Assembly (NCBI GenBank): GCA_017578085.1
Contig: PKQR01000133.1
Location: 1 to 5,890, forward strand
Length of the DNA stretch: 5,890 nucleotides
Source: Bacillota bacterium
GTDB lineage: Bacteria > Bacillota > Limnochordia > Limnochordales > ZCTH02-B6
Reading direction: 5' to 3'
In this document: piece by piece, positions 1 through 5,819 of the stretch
Position numbering within the stretch: position 1 is the first letter of the stretch
Layout of the letters: the number at the start of each line of letters is the position of its first letter
Program-made: the position numbers and the translations under genes
Notes under the pieces: model-generated
Told to the model about the DNA's origin: nothing
What the model saw: only the letters and a program-made list of their open reading frames with translations
Database searches by the model: none

Positions 1-99
1 GCCGGCGCCCTGATGTTCGCAGACCGCCACCGCTGGTACCACATCGGCAAGATCATGACCCTCCGGGGCCTGTTGCAAAAGCCCCGTCTCCTCGGCTGA
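1..99 (+). CDS. 3' end of an unrecognised protein gene (partial)
   Basis: Frame 1 is open from the window edge to a TGA at 97-99 and gives the last 32 residues of a protein, ending in LLQKPRLLG. Nearly every codon ends in G or C, as in the confident genes here, which supports real coding. The tail is basic and mixed hydrophobic (it contains DRHRWYHIGKIM) with no motif I can assign. It converges on the lhgO gene, whose stop lies 146 bases downstream. I do not recognise the family and assign no function; the start and most of the gene lie outside the window. Confidence 0.55.
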   Translation, partial: AGALMFADRHRWYHIGKIMTLRGLLQKPRLLG

Positions 100-155
100 C
101 GGCGGCAATCCCCCGCATCGCTCGGTGCTGCCAAAGAGGTACTGGGAGAGATAAA

Positions 156-199
156 GCGGCGCCCAGGACGGGGGCTGACGCCACCCGCCTGGGCGCTGT
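156..199 (-). terminator. hairpin, candidate terminator for the lhgO transcript
   Basis: Bases 159-167 (GCGCCCAGG) pair perfectly with 188-196 (CCTGGGCGC). The stem extends to 156-199 with two G-T wobbles and one C-G pair, giving 12 bp around a 20-base loop that can itself fold partly. Read on the minus strand, the stem is followed by GCTTTATCTC, an imperfect T-rich exit. On the plus strand no T-run follows. It therefore fits best as a terminator for lhgO, about 50 bases past its stop; the T-run is weak. Confidence 0.45.
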
Positions 200-219
200 C
201 CGCAGCGATTGCTTGTGCA

Positions 220-239
220 GCACCGTGGCAACCCGGTGC
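220..239 (-). terminator. short hairpin just past the lhgO stop
   Basis: GCACCG at 220-225 is the inverse complement of CGGTGC at 234-239, with an 8-base loop. On the minus strand it begins 6 bases after the lhgO TAA at 246-248. No T-run follows, so it is not a standard intrinsic terminator. It could protect the 3' end of the mRNA or act together with the larger hairpin at 156-199. Confidence 0.25.
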
Positions 240-245
240 AGCGGG

Positions 246-1457
246 TTATCCAGCCCGTTCCACCACAAGCCCGGCGATGTAGTCGCCGATGGCCAGCGAC
301 GCTGTCGCGGCGGGTGACGGCGCGTTGAGGACGTGGAGGCTGCCCTCGCCTTCCACAAACACGAAGTCGTCCACGAGCTTGCCGGTTTCGTCGACCGCTT
401 GCGCCCGCACGCCGGCGCCGAACGGCTCGAGATCCCCGAACTGGATGGCGGGCACGAGCCGCTGCACTGCCCGGGTAAAGGCCTTGGCGCTCACCGAGCG
501 GCTGAACTCTTCGAGCCCGGTATGCCACCACCGCCGGGCCATGGACCAGAATCCGGGATAGGTCACGATCTCCCACAGTTCCCGCGGGTTCACGCGCCCC
601 AGCTGATATCCCTCGCGCGCGAAAGCCAACAGGGCGTTGGGTCCCGCCTCCACTTCGCCGTGGATGGTGCGGGTTAGGTGTACCCCCAAAAACGGCAGGC
701 GCGGGTCCGGAACCGGGTAGATGAGCCCCCGCACGAGGCTTGCCCGTTCCGGCCGCAACCGGTAGTAGGCACCCCGGAACGGCATAATGCGAACGGGCGG
801 CCGCAAGCCGGCCAGCCGGGCCACGTGGTCGCTGTAGAGCCCCGCGCAGTTCACCAGCAGCCGGGTCCGGAACCGGCCCACCGGGGTGATGGCCTCAAGG
901 CCTCCTGCGGCAGGGCCAAGGTCTGTTACTCGCGCTCCAGTTACGATCCGCACCCCGCGGCTTTCGAGCACCCTCGCCATCGTCGCCGCCACCTCGCGGT
1001 AGTCGACGATGCCCGTCTCTGGAGAAAGCAGTGCTGCGCGGCCCTGCGCGTGGGGTTCTATGCGCTTGAGCTCCTGGCTGTCGATCAGCCTGAGCCCGGG
1101 AACGCCGTTCTCGGTGCCCTGGCGGTACAGGGCCTCGAGGCGCGGCACCTCTTCCTCGGAGACGGCCACGATCACCTTGCCGCAATCCTCGTAACGTACC
1201 CCATAAGCGCGGCAAAAGCTCTTGAGCCGGCGGACGCCCTCCACACACAGGCGCGCTTTCAGGGACTGGGGACGGTAGTAAATCCCAGAATGGATGACGC
1301 CGCTGTTATGGCCCGTCTGATGGCGGCCGACCCCCGCCTCCTTCTCGAGCACGATGATGCTGAGCCGCGGGCTGCGCTCCGTCAGAGCCAGCGCCGTCGC
1401 GAGTCCTACGATGCCGCCCCCAACGATTAGCACATCCGATACTGCGCCATCTTTCAT
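246..1457 (-). CDS. lhgO: L-2-hydroxyglutarate oxidase/dehydrogenase (FAD-dependent)
   Basis: A 403-residue flavoprotein that should oxidise L-2-hydroxyglutarate to 2-oxoglutarate. In characterised bacterial members the electrons go to the quinone pool. It has the usual family length and layout. A Rossmann FAD site GGGIVG lies at 13-18, with the ribose-binding acidic end of strand 2 at E38. The family signature HQTGHNSGVIHSGIYY at 46-61 is near-identical to animal L2HGDH as I recall it. TGIVDY is at 148-153, NCAGLYSD at 203-210, PFRGAYYRL at 226-234, and the C-terminal FAD motif APSPAATASLAI at 379-390. The ATG at 1457 is preceded by AGGGGTGA at 1468-1475 with a 10-base gap. The frame stays open upstream to 1850, but that part is antisense-free overlap with the DUF456 gene in another frame and starts well before the GGGIVG fold. 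It could share an mRNA with the DUF456 gene 128 bases upstream. Other DAAO-fold oxidases are excluded by the 46-61 signature. Confidence 0.93.
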   Translation of the reverse strand: MKDGAVSDVLIVGGGIVGLATALALTERSPRLSIIVLEKEAGVGRHQTGHNSGVIHSGIYYRPQSLKARLCVEGVRRLKSFCRAYGVRYEDCGKVIVAVSEEEVPRLEALYRQGTENGVPGLRLIDSQELKRIEPHAQGRAALLSPETGIVDYREVAATMARVLESRGVRIVTGARVTDLGPAAGGLEAITPVGRFRTRLLVNCAGLYSDHVARLAGLRPPVRIMPFRGAYYRLRPERASLVRGLIYPVPDPRLPFLGVHLTRTIHGEVEAGPNALLAFAREGYQLGRVNPRELWEIVTYPGFWSMARRWWHTGLEEFSRSVSAKAFTRAVQRLVPAIQFGDLEPFGAGVRAQAVDETGKLVDDFVFVEGEGSLHVLNAPSPAATASLAIGDYIAGLVVERAG

Positions 1458-1467
1458 GAATCTTGGT

Positions 1468-1475
1468 TCACCCCT
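1468..1475 (-). promoter_or_regulatory. ribosome binding site of lhgO
   Basis: On the minus strand the sequence reads AGGGGTGA, 10 bases before the ATG at 1457. It fixes the start in a frame that remains open far upstream. Confidence 0.6.
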
Positions 1476-1526
1476 GCGGTTGATCCCACCCGTGAGAAGG
1501 GCCGCGCGGTTGGTGAAAGTAACACA

Positions 1527-1557
1527 GGTATACCATTGGGCAGCACGGCGCGGCCAA
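1527..1557 (-). promoter_or_regulatory. possible weak promoter for lhgO
   Basis: On the minus strand an extended -10-like TGG-TATACC (TATACC at 1527-1532) lies 19 bases after a TTGGCC (1552-1557) resembling a -35 box. It sits in the 128-base gap between the DUF456 gene and lhgO. The spacer is long and the -35 matches at only 4 of 6 positions, so this is a guess. If real, lhgO could be expressed independently of the DUF456 gene. Confidence 0.2.
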
Positions 1558-1585
1558 CAGTCCTCCCAACGGCCAGCGGCCGACG

Positions 1586-2071
1586 CTACAGGACCTTCAC
1601 GACAAACGCGATGGTCATACCCCACGCCACGACGAACTTGACGACCATGGACCCGAGCGTCCCGACGAGGCCTCCCCAGCCGGCCCGCACCGATTCGTGC
1701 AGCGTCCGCCCGGCCAAAAGCTCCGCCACCAGCGCCCCAAAAAACGGCCCGACAAGCAGCCCCACCGGCAAGAAAAACAGTCCAACGAAGGTGCCAATGA
1801 CCGCTCCCCAGGCGCCTGCCTTGCCCGCGCCGTAGCGGCGCGCCCCCCACACCCGGGCCAAGTGGTCTGAGGCCTCCGCGGCCATCGTCACGACAAGCAG
1901 GATGATGAGAAACGTGCCGTCGACCCGCTCAAACCCGTTTACCGCCCCAAAGCCCAGGGCAGCCAGCCAGATGAGGGGGAGTCCCGGGAGCGCCGGCACC
2001 ACCGTGCCCGCCACCCCGAGGAGCATAAGGATCAAGGCGGCCGCAAAAGCGGCCCATTCCCAACCGCCCAA
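1586..2071 (-). CDS. DUF456 family multi-pass membrane protein
   Basis: A small, very hydrophobic protein (161 residues from TTG at 2071), typical in length for DUF456 (PF04306). No biochemical function is established for the family. The pattern fits: a first membrane helix at about 6-24, the proline-rich PALPGLPLIWL at 26-36 entering helix 2, a helix at about 53-66, the basic loop GARRYGAGKAG at 76-86, the glycine-rich pair of segments at 93-122 (GTFVGLFF, VGLLVGPFFGALVAELLAGR), and a final helix near 138-160. I chose TTG because a perfect GGAGG (2079-2083) precedes it by 7 bases and the membrane domain begins right after it. An in-frame GTG at 2161 would add 30 basic residues (191 in total) but has no clear ribosome binding site. 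It lies upstream of lhgO on the same strand and diverges from the FtsA-like gene. Confidence 0.85.
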   Translation of the reverse strand: MGGWEWAAFAAALILMLLGVAGTVVPALPGLPLIWLAALGFGAVNGFERVDGTFLIILLVVTMAAEASDHLARVWGARRYGAGKAGAWGAVIGTFVGLFFLPVGLLVGPFFGALVAELLAGRTLHESVRAGWGGLVGTLGSMVVKFVVAWGMTIAFVVKVL

Positions 2072-2078
2072 GACACGC

Positions 2079-2083
2079 CCTCC
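2079..2083 (-). promoter_or_regulatory. GGAGG ribosome binding site that decides the DUF456 start
   Basis: The minus strand reads AGGATGGAGG, then GCGTGTC, then TTG. The 7-base spacing is ideal and favours the TTG at 2071 over the upstream GTG at 2161. It lies inside the longer reading frame, so its presence is not required by coding. Confidence 0.55.
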
Positions 2084-2134
2084 ATCCTGCGTTCGCGTCC
2101 AGCCCGCCCTTTTGGCCAGCCGGTTGGCCGCGTT

Positions 2135-2172
2135 ACCGAGCCACTTCCTTGACCGCTTCACCGAGCCACTTC
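2135..2172. repeat. 13-bp direct repeat in the divergent control region
   Basis: ACCGAGCCACTTC occurs exactly at 2135-2147 and 2160-2172, a period of 25 bp. The 12 bases between the copies (read on the minus strand as GAAGCGGTCAAG) also resemble the repeat (GAAGTGGCTCGG), so this may be a three-unit degenerate array. It lies just upstream of the short DUF456 form, or at its extreme N-terminus if the GTG at 2161 is used. Confidence 0.6.
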
Positions 2173-2307
2173 ATAGTAACTTTACCATTCGCTGCTGCCC
2201 GTCCGCCACCCGGAGCCGGCTGGCCGGCCCCCAACCGGGTTGCGCAGCGGCGCGGCAGCCACGCAGGATCTCCATTGCGCCGCACCTAAGAAAATAGTGC
2301 TGTTTGG

Positions 2308-2315
2308 AAGGTGAT
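2308..2315 (+). promoter_or_regulatory. ribosome binding site of the FtsA-like gene
   Basis: AAGGTGAT precedes the ATG at 2319 by 3 bases (the AAGG core by about 7). It supports this ATG over the in-frame TTG at 2304, which would place this site inside the coding sequence. Confidence 0.6.
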
Positions 2316-2318
2316 ACC

Positions 2319-4544
2319 ATGGAACCGGCCGCGGCGCCGGCAGCGCCCCGCCTTGTGCTCGACATCGGCACCCATAAGGTGCTGGCCCTCGCCATCCGCG
2401 AAAAGCCCGGCGACGGGCCCAGCGGCGTCGAAGTCCTGGCGTCTTGCTTCTTACGCCACACCAGCCGCGCCATGCGGGATGGGCAGGTGCATGACGTGCC
2501 GGCCGTCGGCCGCACCTTGCGCCAGGCCAAGGAGCGCCTGGAAGCCGCCCTGGGCGTCACGTTCACCCACGCCCACATCGCCGCTGCCGGGCGCGCGCTG
2601 CGCACGGTGCGCGGGCACGCCGAGCAATCCCACACCAGCCATGTGCTCGTCACCGACGAGATGAACCGGATGCTGGAGTGGGAGGCGGTGGCCAACGCGC
2701 AGCTGTCCCTCCTCTCCTCGCTGGACAAGCACTCCGCCGCCCACGGCTTTTATTGCATCGCCCACACGGCGACCAACTACTGGCTGGACGGCGAACCCAT
2801 CGGGAAGCTGGTTGGCCAGCGGGGCAGCCACCTGGCGGTAGAAGTGCTGGCCACGTTCCTGCCGGGCACCGTGGTGGATTCCCTCGAAGGAGCCCTGGCC
2901 TACGCCGGGCTCGAGATGGCGGGGCTGACCCTTGAGCCCATCGCGGCCTTGGAGGCGCTGGTGCCCGACACCATGCGCCATCTGAACCTGGTGCTCATCG
3001 ACATCGGGGCCGGGACGTCGGACATCGCCATGACCGGCGAAGGCACCGTCCAGGCCTACGCCATGGTTCCCGAAGCGGGCGATGCCATCACCGAAGTCAT
3101 CGCCAATGAGCTCCTCTTGGACTTCGCCGTGGCCGAGCAGGCCAAGCGGGCGGTTTCCTTAGGCGGCAGCACCGTCGTGGAAAACGTCCTCGGGGAAACC
3201 GTCGAGCTCACGGCCCCGATGCTCAAGGAGATCACCCAAGACGCCACCCGCCGGCTGGCCGCCCGCATTGCGGCCGAAATCCACCAGTGGCGAACCGCTC
3301 CGCCCGCCGCGGTGCTGCTGGTCGGGGGCGGGAGCCAAACGCCGGGCCTGGTGGAGGCCCTCGCGGCCGCCCTGGACATGCCCACAGCCCGGGTATCCAT
3401 CCGCGACCGCCGCGCCGTGCGGGCGGCTACCGGCGGCGAGGAGCTGCAGGGGCCCGACGTCATCACCGCCCTCGGCATCGCCCTCCTCAGCGTACGGGGA
3501 AACCAGCTGCCGCCGGTGCGGGTGCGGGTCGACGGGCGGCCGGTATGCCTCTTCCTCCCCGACCGGTGCACCGTGCGGGAAGCGGCCCGCATCGCCGGGC
3601 TGCCGCTGCACCGGCTCACGGGGCGCATGGGCAGCGGCCTGACCATCACCGTCAACGGCGAGCTGCAGGTCATCCCCGGCACCCGGGGCACCGCCGCCTC
3701 GGTGTACGTCAACGGCGAGCCGGCCACCCTGGACACCGTGCTCAAGAACCAGGACGAGGTGCAGCTCGGCGAAGCCAGCGATGGCCAGCCGCCCGTCCTT
3801 TTCGTGCGGACCTTGGTGGAGCGGTGGCTCGCGGAGCAGCAGAACGGCGGCGAGCGCCAGCCCGTACGCATCCAGTTTGAAAACACGTGGCAGGAGCTGC
3901 CGGTGCTCGTGCGGCGCAACGGCAAGCCCGCGGACCTGGATGAACAGGTGCAGGACCGGGACGAGATTGAGATCCGATACCCCCGCACCGCCGCCGAGCT
4001 TTTGGAGGCCTTTGGCCGCCGGCTGCCGTCCCGGGACGTGCGCTGCCTCGTCAACGGCCGGCCCGTGACGTGCAGGACGGGCGGGGGCTTGTTGCGCAAC
4101 GGCGAGCCCGCCCAGCCCGACGATCCCGTGCGGGACGGGGACCGGTGGGACTGGGAGCCCGCCCGCACCGTCACCGTCGCGGACGCGCTGGCGGCAGCGG
4201 GGTTGTCTGCCGAGCGGACGCTGCACGTGATCCTCAACGGCGAGCCGGTGACCGTCAAGGCACCGGCGGAGATTCTCCGCAACGGGGCGCCCGCCGCCCT
4301 CGACGACCCGGTGTCCGACGGGGACTGGCTCGAGGTGGCCACCGCCGGCTCCGTGCCCCTCTACCAGCTGCTCCCTTACGCAGGCATCGGCCAGGACGCC
4401 ATCCTCCAGGGGCGCCGCCTGCTCCTTTTGGTGGGCGGCTTGCCCGCCGGCTACACGGCGCCGGTGCGCAGCGGCGACACCATCACCATCCGGTTCGTCA
4501 CGGAAGACGACGGCGAGGCGGGCAAAGGCTGGGCCGCCAACTAG
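2319..4544 (+). CDS. FtsA/PilM-like actin-fold ATPase with C-terminal NG...DGD repeat modules
   Basis: A 741-residue cytoplasmic protein. Residues 1-395 look like the FtsA/PilM branch of the actin superfamily: phosphate-1 motif LVLDIGTHKV (12-21), an SHS2-like inserted subdomain (about 80-195, with HIAAAGRALRTVRG), the FtsA-type segment GLTLEPIAALEAL, phosphate-2 motif DIGAGTSDIA (228-237), and adenosine motif VGGGSQTPGL (335-344). FtsA is usually near 420 residues. Here the membrane-targeting helix is replaced by about 340 residues of degenerate modules ending in NGxPAxLDxxVxDGD: NGEPATLD at 465-472, NGKPADLD at 534-541, NGEPAQPD at 594-601, NGAPAALD at 655-662, with a decayed last copy GGLPAGYTAPVRSGD at 706-720. 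No signal peptide or membrane segment is seen. No ftsZ or pil genes are adjacent, so I do not call it FtsA proper. A structural or scaffold role is inferred from the fold. The start is ATG at 2319; TTG at 2304 is possible. Confidence 0.85.
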   Translation: MEPAAAPAAPRLVLDIGTHKVLALAIREKPGDGPSGVEVLASCFLRHTSRAMRDGQVHDVPAVGRTLRQAKERLEAALGVTFTHAHIAAAGRALRTVRGHAEQSHTSHVLVTDEMNRMLEWEAVANAQLSLLSSLDKHSAAHGFYCIAHTATNYWLDGEPIGKLVGQRGSHLAVEVLATFLPGTVVDSLEGALAYAGLEMAGLTLEPIAALEALVPDTMRHLNLVLIDIGAGTSDIAMTGEGTVQAYAMVPEAGDAITEVIANELLLDFAVAEQAKRAVSLGGSTVVENVLGETVELTAPMLKEITQDATRRLAARIAAEIHQWRTAPPAAVLLVGGGSQTPGLVEALAAALDMPTARVSIRDRRAVRAATGGEELQGPDVITALGIALLSVRGNQLPPVRVRVDGRPVCLFLPDRCTVREAARIAGLPLHRLTGRMGSGLTITVNGELQVIPGTRGTAASVYVNGEPATLDTVLKNQDEVQLGEASDGQPPVLFVRTLVERWLAEQQNGGERQPVRIQFENTWQELPVLVRRNGKPADLDEQVQDRDEIEIRYPRTAAELLEAFGRRLPSRDVRCLVNGRPVTCRTGGGLLRNGEPAQPDDPVRDGDRWDWEPARTVTVADALAAAGLSAERTLHVILNGEPVTVKAPAEILRNGAPAALDDPVSDGDWLEVATAGSVPLYQLLPYAGIGQDAILQGRRLLLLVGGLPAGYTAPVRSGDTITIRFVTEDDGEAGKGWAAN
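3516..4496 (+). repeat. coding repeats: five NG...DGD modules in the FtsA-like tail
   Basis: Residues about 400-726 repeat a two-part unit. The first part is a strand with NGxPV (DGRPV at 405-409, NGELQ at 446-450, NGRPV at 579-583, NGEPV at 640-644). The second, 12-19 residues later, is NGxPAxLDxxVxDGDxxE. The DGD-equivalent aspartates fall at 479, 548, 608, 669 and 720, a spacing of 69, 60, 61 and 51 residues. The codons for NGEP are nearly identical in several copies (AACGGCGAGCC), which fits internal duplication. The pattern resembles ThiS-like beta-grasp proteins, which start with NGE and end with a DGD turn. That comparison is mine and untested. Confidence 0.6.
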
Positions 4545-4554
4545 TTCCTTCGTT

Positions 4555-5589
4555 TCAGCGCAGGTAAATGGGATTGGTGAATACCCACGGCCGCCAGGTG
4601 CCCTTGTACAGTAGCCGCGCCTCCACCCGGTAGACGCCGGGCTCGGTCACCCGGTGGGCGAGGGTTTCCCCTTCGGTTTCAACGAGTATGCCGTCCGGCG
4701 TCCGCAACGTGAGCCGGCAGCGCACAGGCGCCTGCGCCTTGAGCCACACGCCGTCGCCTACAGCCAGCACGCCGCCCATTGGCGTGTGGCGGGAGCCTCG
4801 TTCGGCCGTAAAGCGGAAGCCCGTCGCATCGTGCAGCAGGTCGTTGGCCACGAACGCCCGGCCCGCCCCCAAGGCCTCCAGCACCAGCGCCTTGTCTTTT
4901 TCCGCGTCGTGCCGCCAGCCGCCGGCGATCAGGATGTGGGTGCGCACGGCCCGGAACATGCGGCGGTACGAGTACAAGATCCCGTGCGCGTCCTGGGCAC
5001 CGATGCCCACCACCCGCCGGCCTTGGGCCCACGCCGCCTTCAGTAGCGCATCCCAGCGCGCCAGCGTTTCCGGGAATGGCCCGTCGACGAAACTCAGCGG
5101 CGCGGCCAGGGCTTTGATCAGGCGCCAGACTGTGGTGACCCCCGTCAACCAGTCGACCGTGTAGGTCCAGATTTCCATGCCGGTGTAGCCGCTCACGGAC
5201 CAGTCGTGCCACGGAAACCGCTTGAGCGGGTACTGCTCCTGCGCCGGGTAGTCGGGGTGCGCGATGAAGCCGAGACCGCCCTGGTCCGCGATGGCGCGAA
5301 TGTACTCGCCGGGGGGTACGTCCCGGGGCACTTCGGTATGGACGCCGATGCCCAAGTAGTGATTGCCGTCGTCGGGGGAAACCTCGGTCCCGACCAAAAG
5401 CAGCGTGCGGCCGTGCCAGCCTTCCTTGCCGTCTCTCAACGCGCCCAGGGTATCGTGGTCGGTGAGGATCAGGAACTCCGCCCCCGCCTGCTCAGCGGCC
5501 CGGACGATGGCTTCCACCGTGCCGCGGCCGTCCGAATAGCGGGAGTGCACGTGAATGACGCCTGCCTTGTCCTGCCAGCCGTCGCTCAC
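4555..5589 (-). CDS. PHP-domain metal-dependent hydrolase (CehA/McbA-like)
   Basis: A 344-residue protein with a PHP (polymerase and histidinol phosphatase) domain, expected to hold two or three metal ions and cleave phosphoesters. The metal-binding set looks complete: HVHSRYSDG (H13, H15, D20), LTDHDT (D44, H45), GTE (E69), H77, AHPD (H111) and QDAHG (D200, H202). Residues about 235-344 form a beta-rich tail of the kind found after the PHP domain in CehA-like proteins. No signal peptide is seen, so it is probably cytoplasmic. The substrate cannot be told from sequence. I chose GTG at 5589 because GGGGGAGG ends 6 bases before it; the ATG at 5595 directly abuts that site, with no spacing. Its stop is 10 bases from the stop of the convergent FtsA-like gene. 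It is not the longer DNA polymerase X or PolC PHP form. Confidence 0.88.
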   Translation of the reverse strand: MSDGWQDKAGVIHVHSRYSDGRGTVEAIVRAAEQAGAEFLILTDHDTLGALRDGKEGWHGRTLLLVGTEVSPDDGNHYLGIGVHTEVPRDVPPGEYIRAIADQGGLGFIAHPDYPAQEQYPLKRFPWHDWSVSGYTGMEIWTYTVDWLTGVTTVWRLIKALAAPLSFVDGPFPETLARWDALLKAAWAQGRRVVGIGAQDAHGILYSYRRMFRAVRTHILIAGGWRHDAEKDKALVLEALGAGRAFVANDLLHDATGFRFTAERGSRHTPMGGVLAVGDGVWLKAQAPVRCRLTLRTPDGILVETEGETLAHRVTEPGVYRVEARLLYKGTWRPWVFTNPIYLR

Positions 5590-5595
5590 GGCCAT

Positions 5596-5600
5596 CCTCC
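5596..5600 (-). promoter_or_regulatory. GGAGG ribosome binding site of the PHP gene
   Basis: The minus strand reads GGGGGAGG-ATGGCC-GTG. With 6 bases to the GTG, spacing is good; with none to the ATG, initiation there is unlikely. The GTG start removes two residues from the longer prediction. Confidence 0.55.
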
Positions 5601-5708
5601 CCCGAAGAGCACCTTCAGTGGCGATCGTATTCCACCTTCGCCCGCGGGGATTCGTTTCCGCGCCAATAGCCCGTTGGCCTGCCGCTCCCGGCAGATTTCG
5701 GGAAACCG

Positions 5709-5723
5709 TACCACACTGGGGTA
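5709..5723. promoter_or_regulatory. second, imperfect TACC...GGTA palindrome
   Basis: TACCACACTGGGGTA has five of six complementary arm positions. Its centre is about 52 bp from the centre of the better palindrome at 5762-5775, roughly five helical turns. It may be an auxiliary site for the CsoR-family protein or chance in GC-rich DNA. Confidence 0.25.
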
Positions 5724-5749
5724 GGTGCTGGCAGCTCGCACAGGCCCCG

Positions 5750-5779
5750 TTGACCCCACAGTACCCTGCCGGGTAGAGT
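5750..5779 (+). promoter_or_regulatory. candidate sigma-A promoter of the CsoR-family gene
   Basis: TTGACC (5750-5755, five of six matches to TTGACA) and TAGAGT (5774-5779, four of six to TATAAT) are separated by 18 bases. A TATATT at 5779-5784 is a better -10 but its spacing of 23 is too long for this -35. Transcription would start near 5786, leaving a leader of about 35 bases. Confidence 0.45.
5762..5775. promoter_or_regulatory. candidate CsoR-family operator
   Basis: TACCC-TGCC-GGGTA is a palindrome with perfect 5-bp arms, lying between the -35 and -10 boxes and overlapping the first two bases of the -10. G/C-tract palindromes flanked by TA are typical of operators for CsoR-family repressors, and these genes are commonly autoregulated. 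Bound protein here would block RNA polymerase. The match is by eye. Confidence 0.5.
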
Positions 5780-5819
5780 ATATTTAGAAGCGTGAGGGTG
5801 CAAGGACGGTGAATGGAAG

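Noticed and set aside
678..1430. Plus-strand 250-residue open frame opposite lhgO
   Set aside because: It is antisense to a confidently recognised flavoprotein and has low-complexity composition without a domain.
1458..1850. Upstream extension of the lhgO frame to a 534-residue protein
   Set aside because: It overlaps the DUF456 gene in another frame, resembles no domain, and precedes a GGGIVG fold that normally starts near the N-terminus; the ATG at 1457 has a good ribosome binding site.
2214..2235. GCCGGCTGGCCGGC palindrome in the divergent region
   Set aside because: Short self-complementary GC words are expected by chance in this composition; the possible stem is only 5 bp with no T-run.
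2275..2300. TTGCGC ... TAGTGC as a promoter for the FtsA-like gene
   Set aside because: The spacing is only 14 bases and the -10 match is poor; I see no convincing sigma-A promoter in 2162-2318.
3056..4342. Long minus-strand open frames (428 and 355 residues) opposite the FtsA-like gene
   Set aside because: Their Ser/Arg/Pro-rich or Gly/His/Arg-rich composition is typical of antisense frames in GC-rich genes; no motif, and the plus-strand frame has clear domains.
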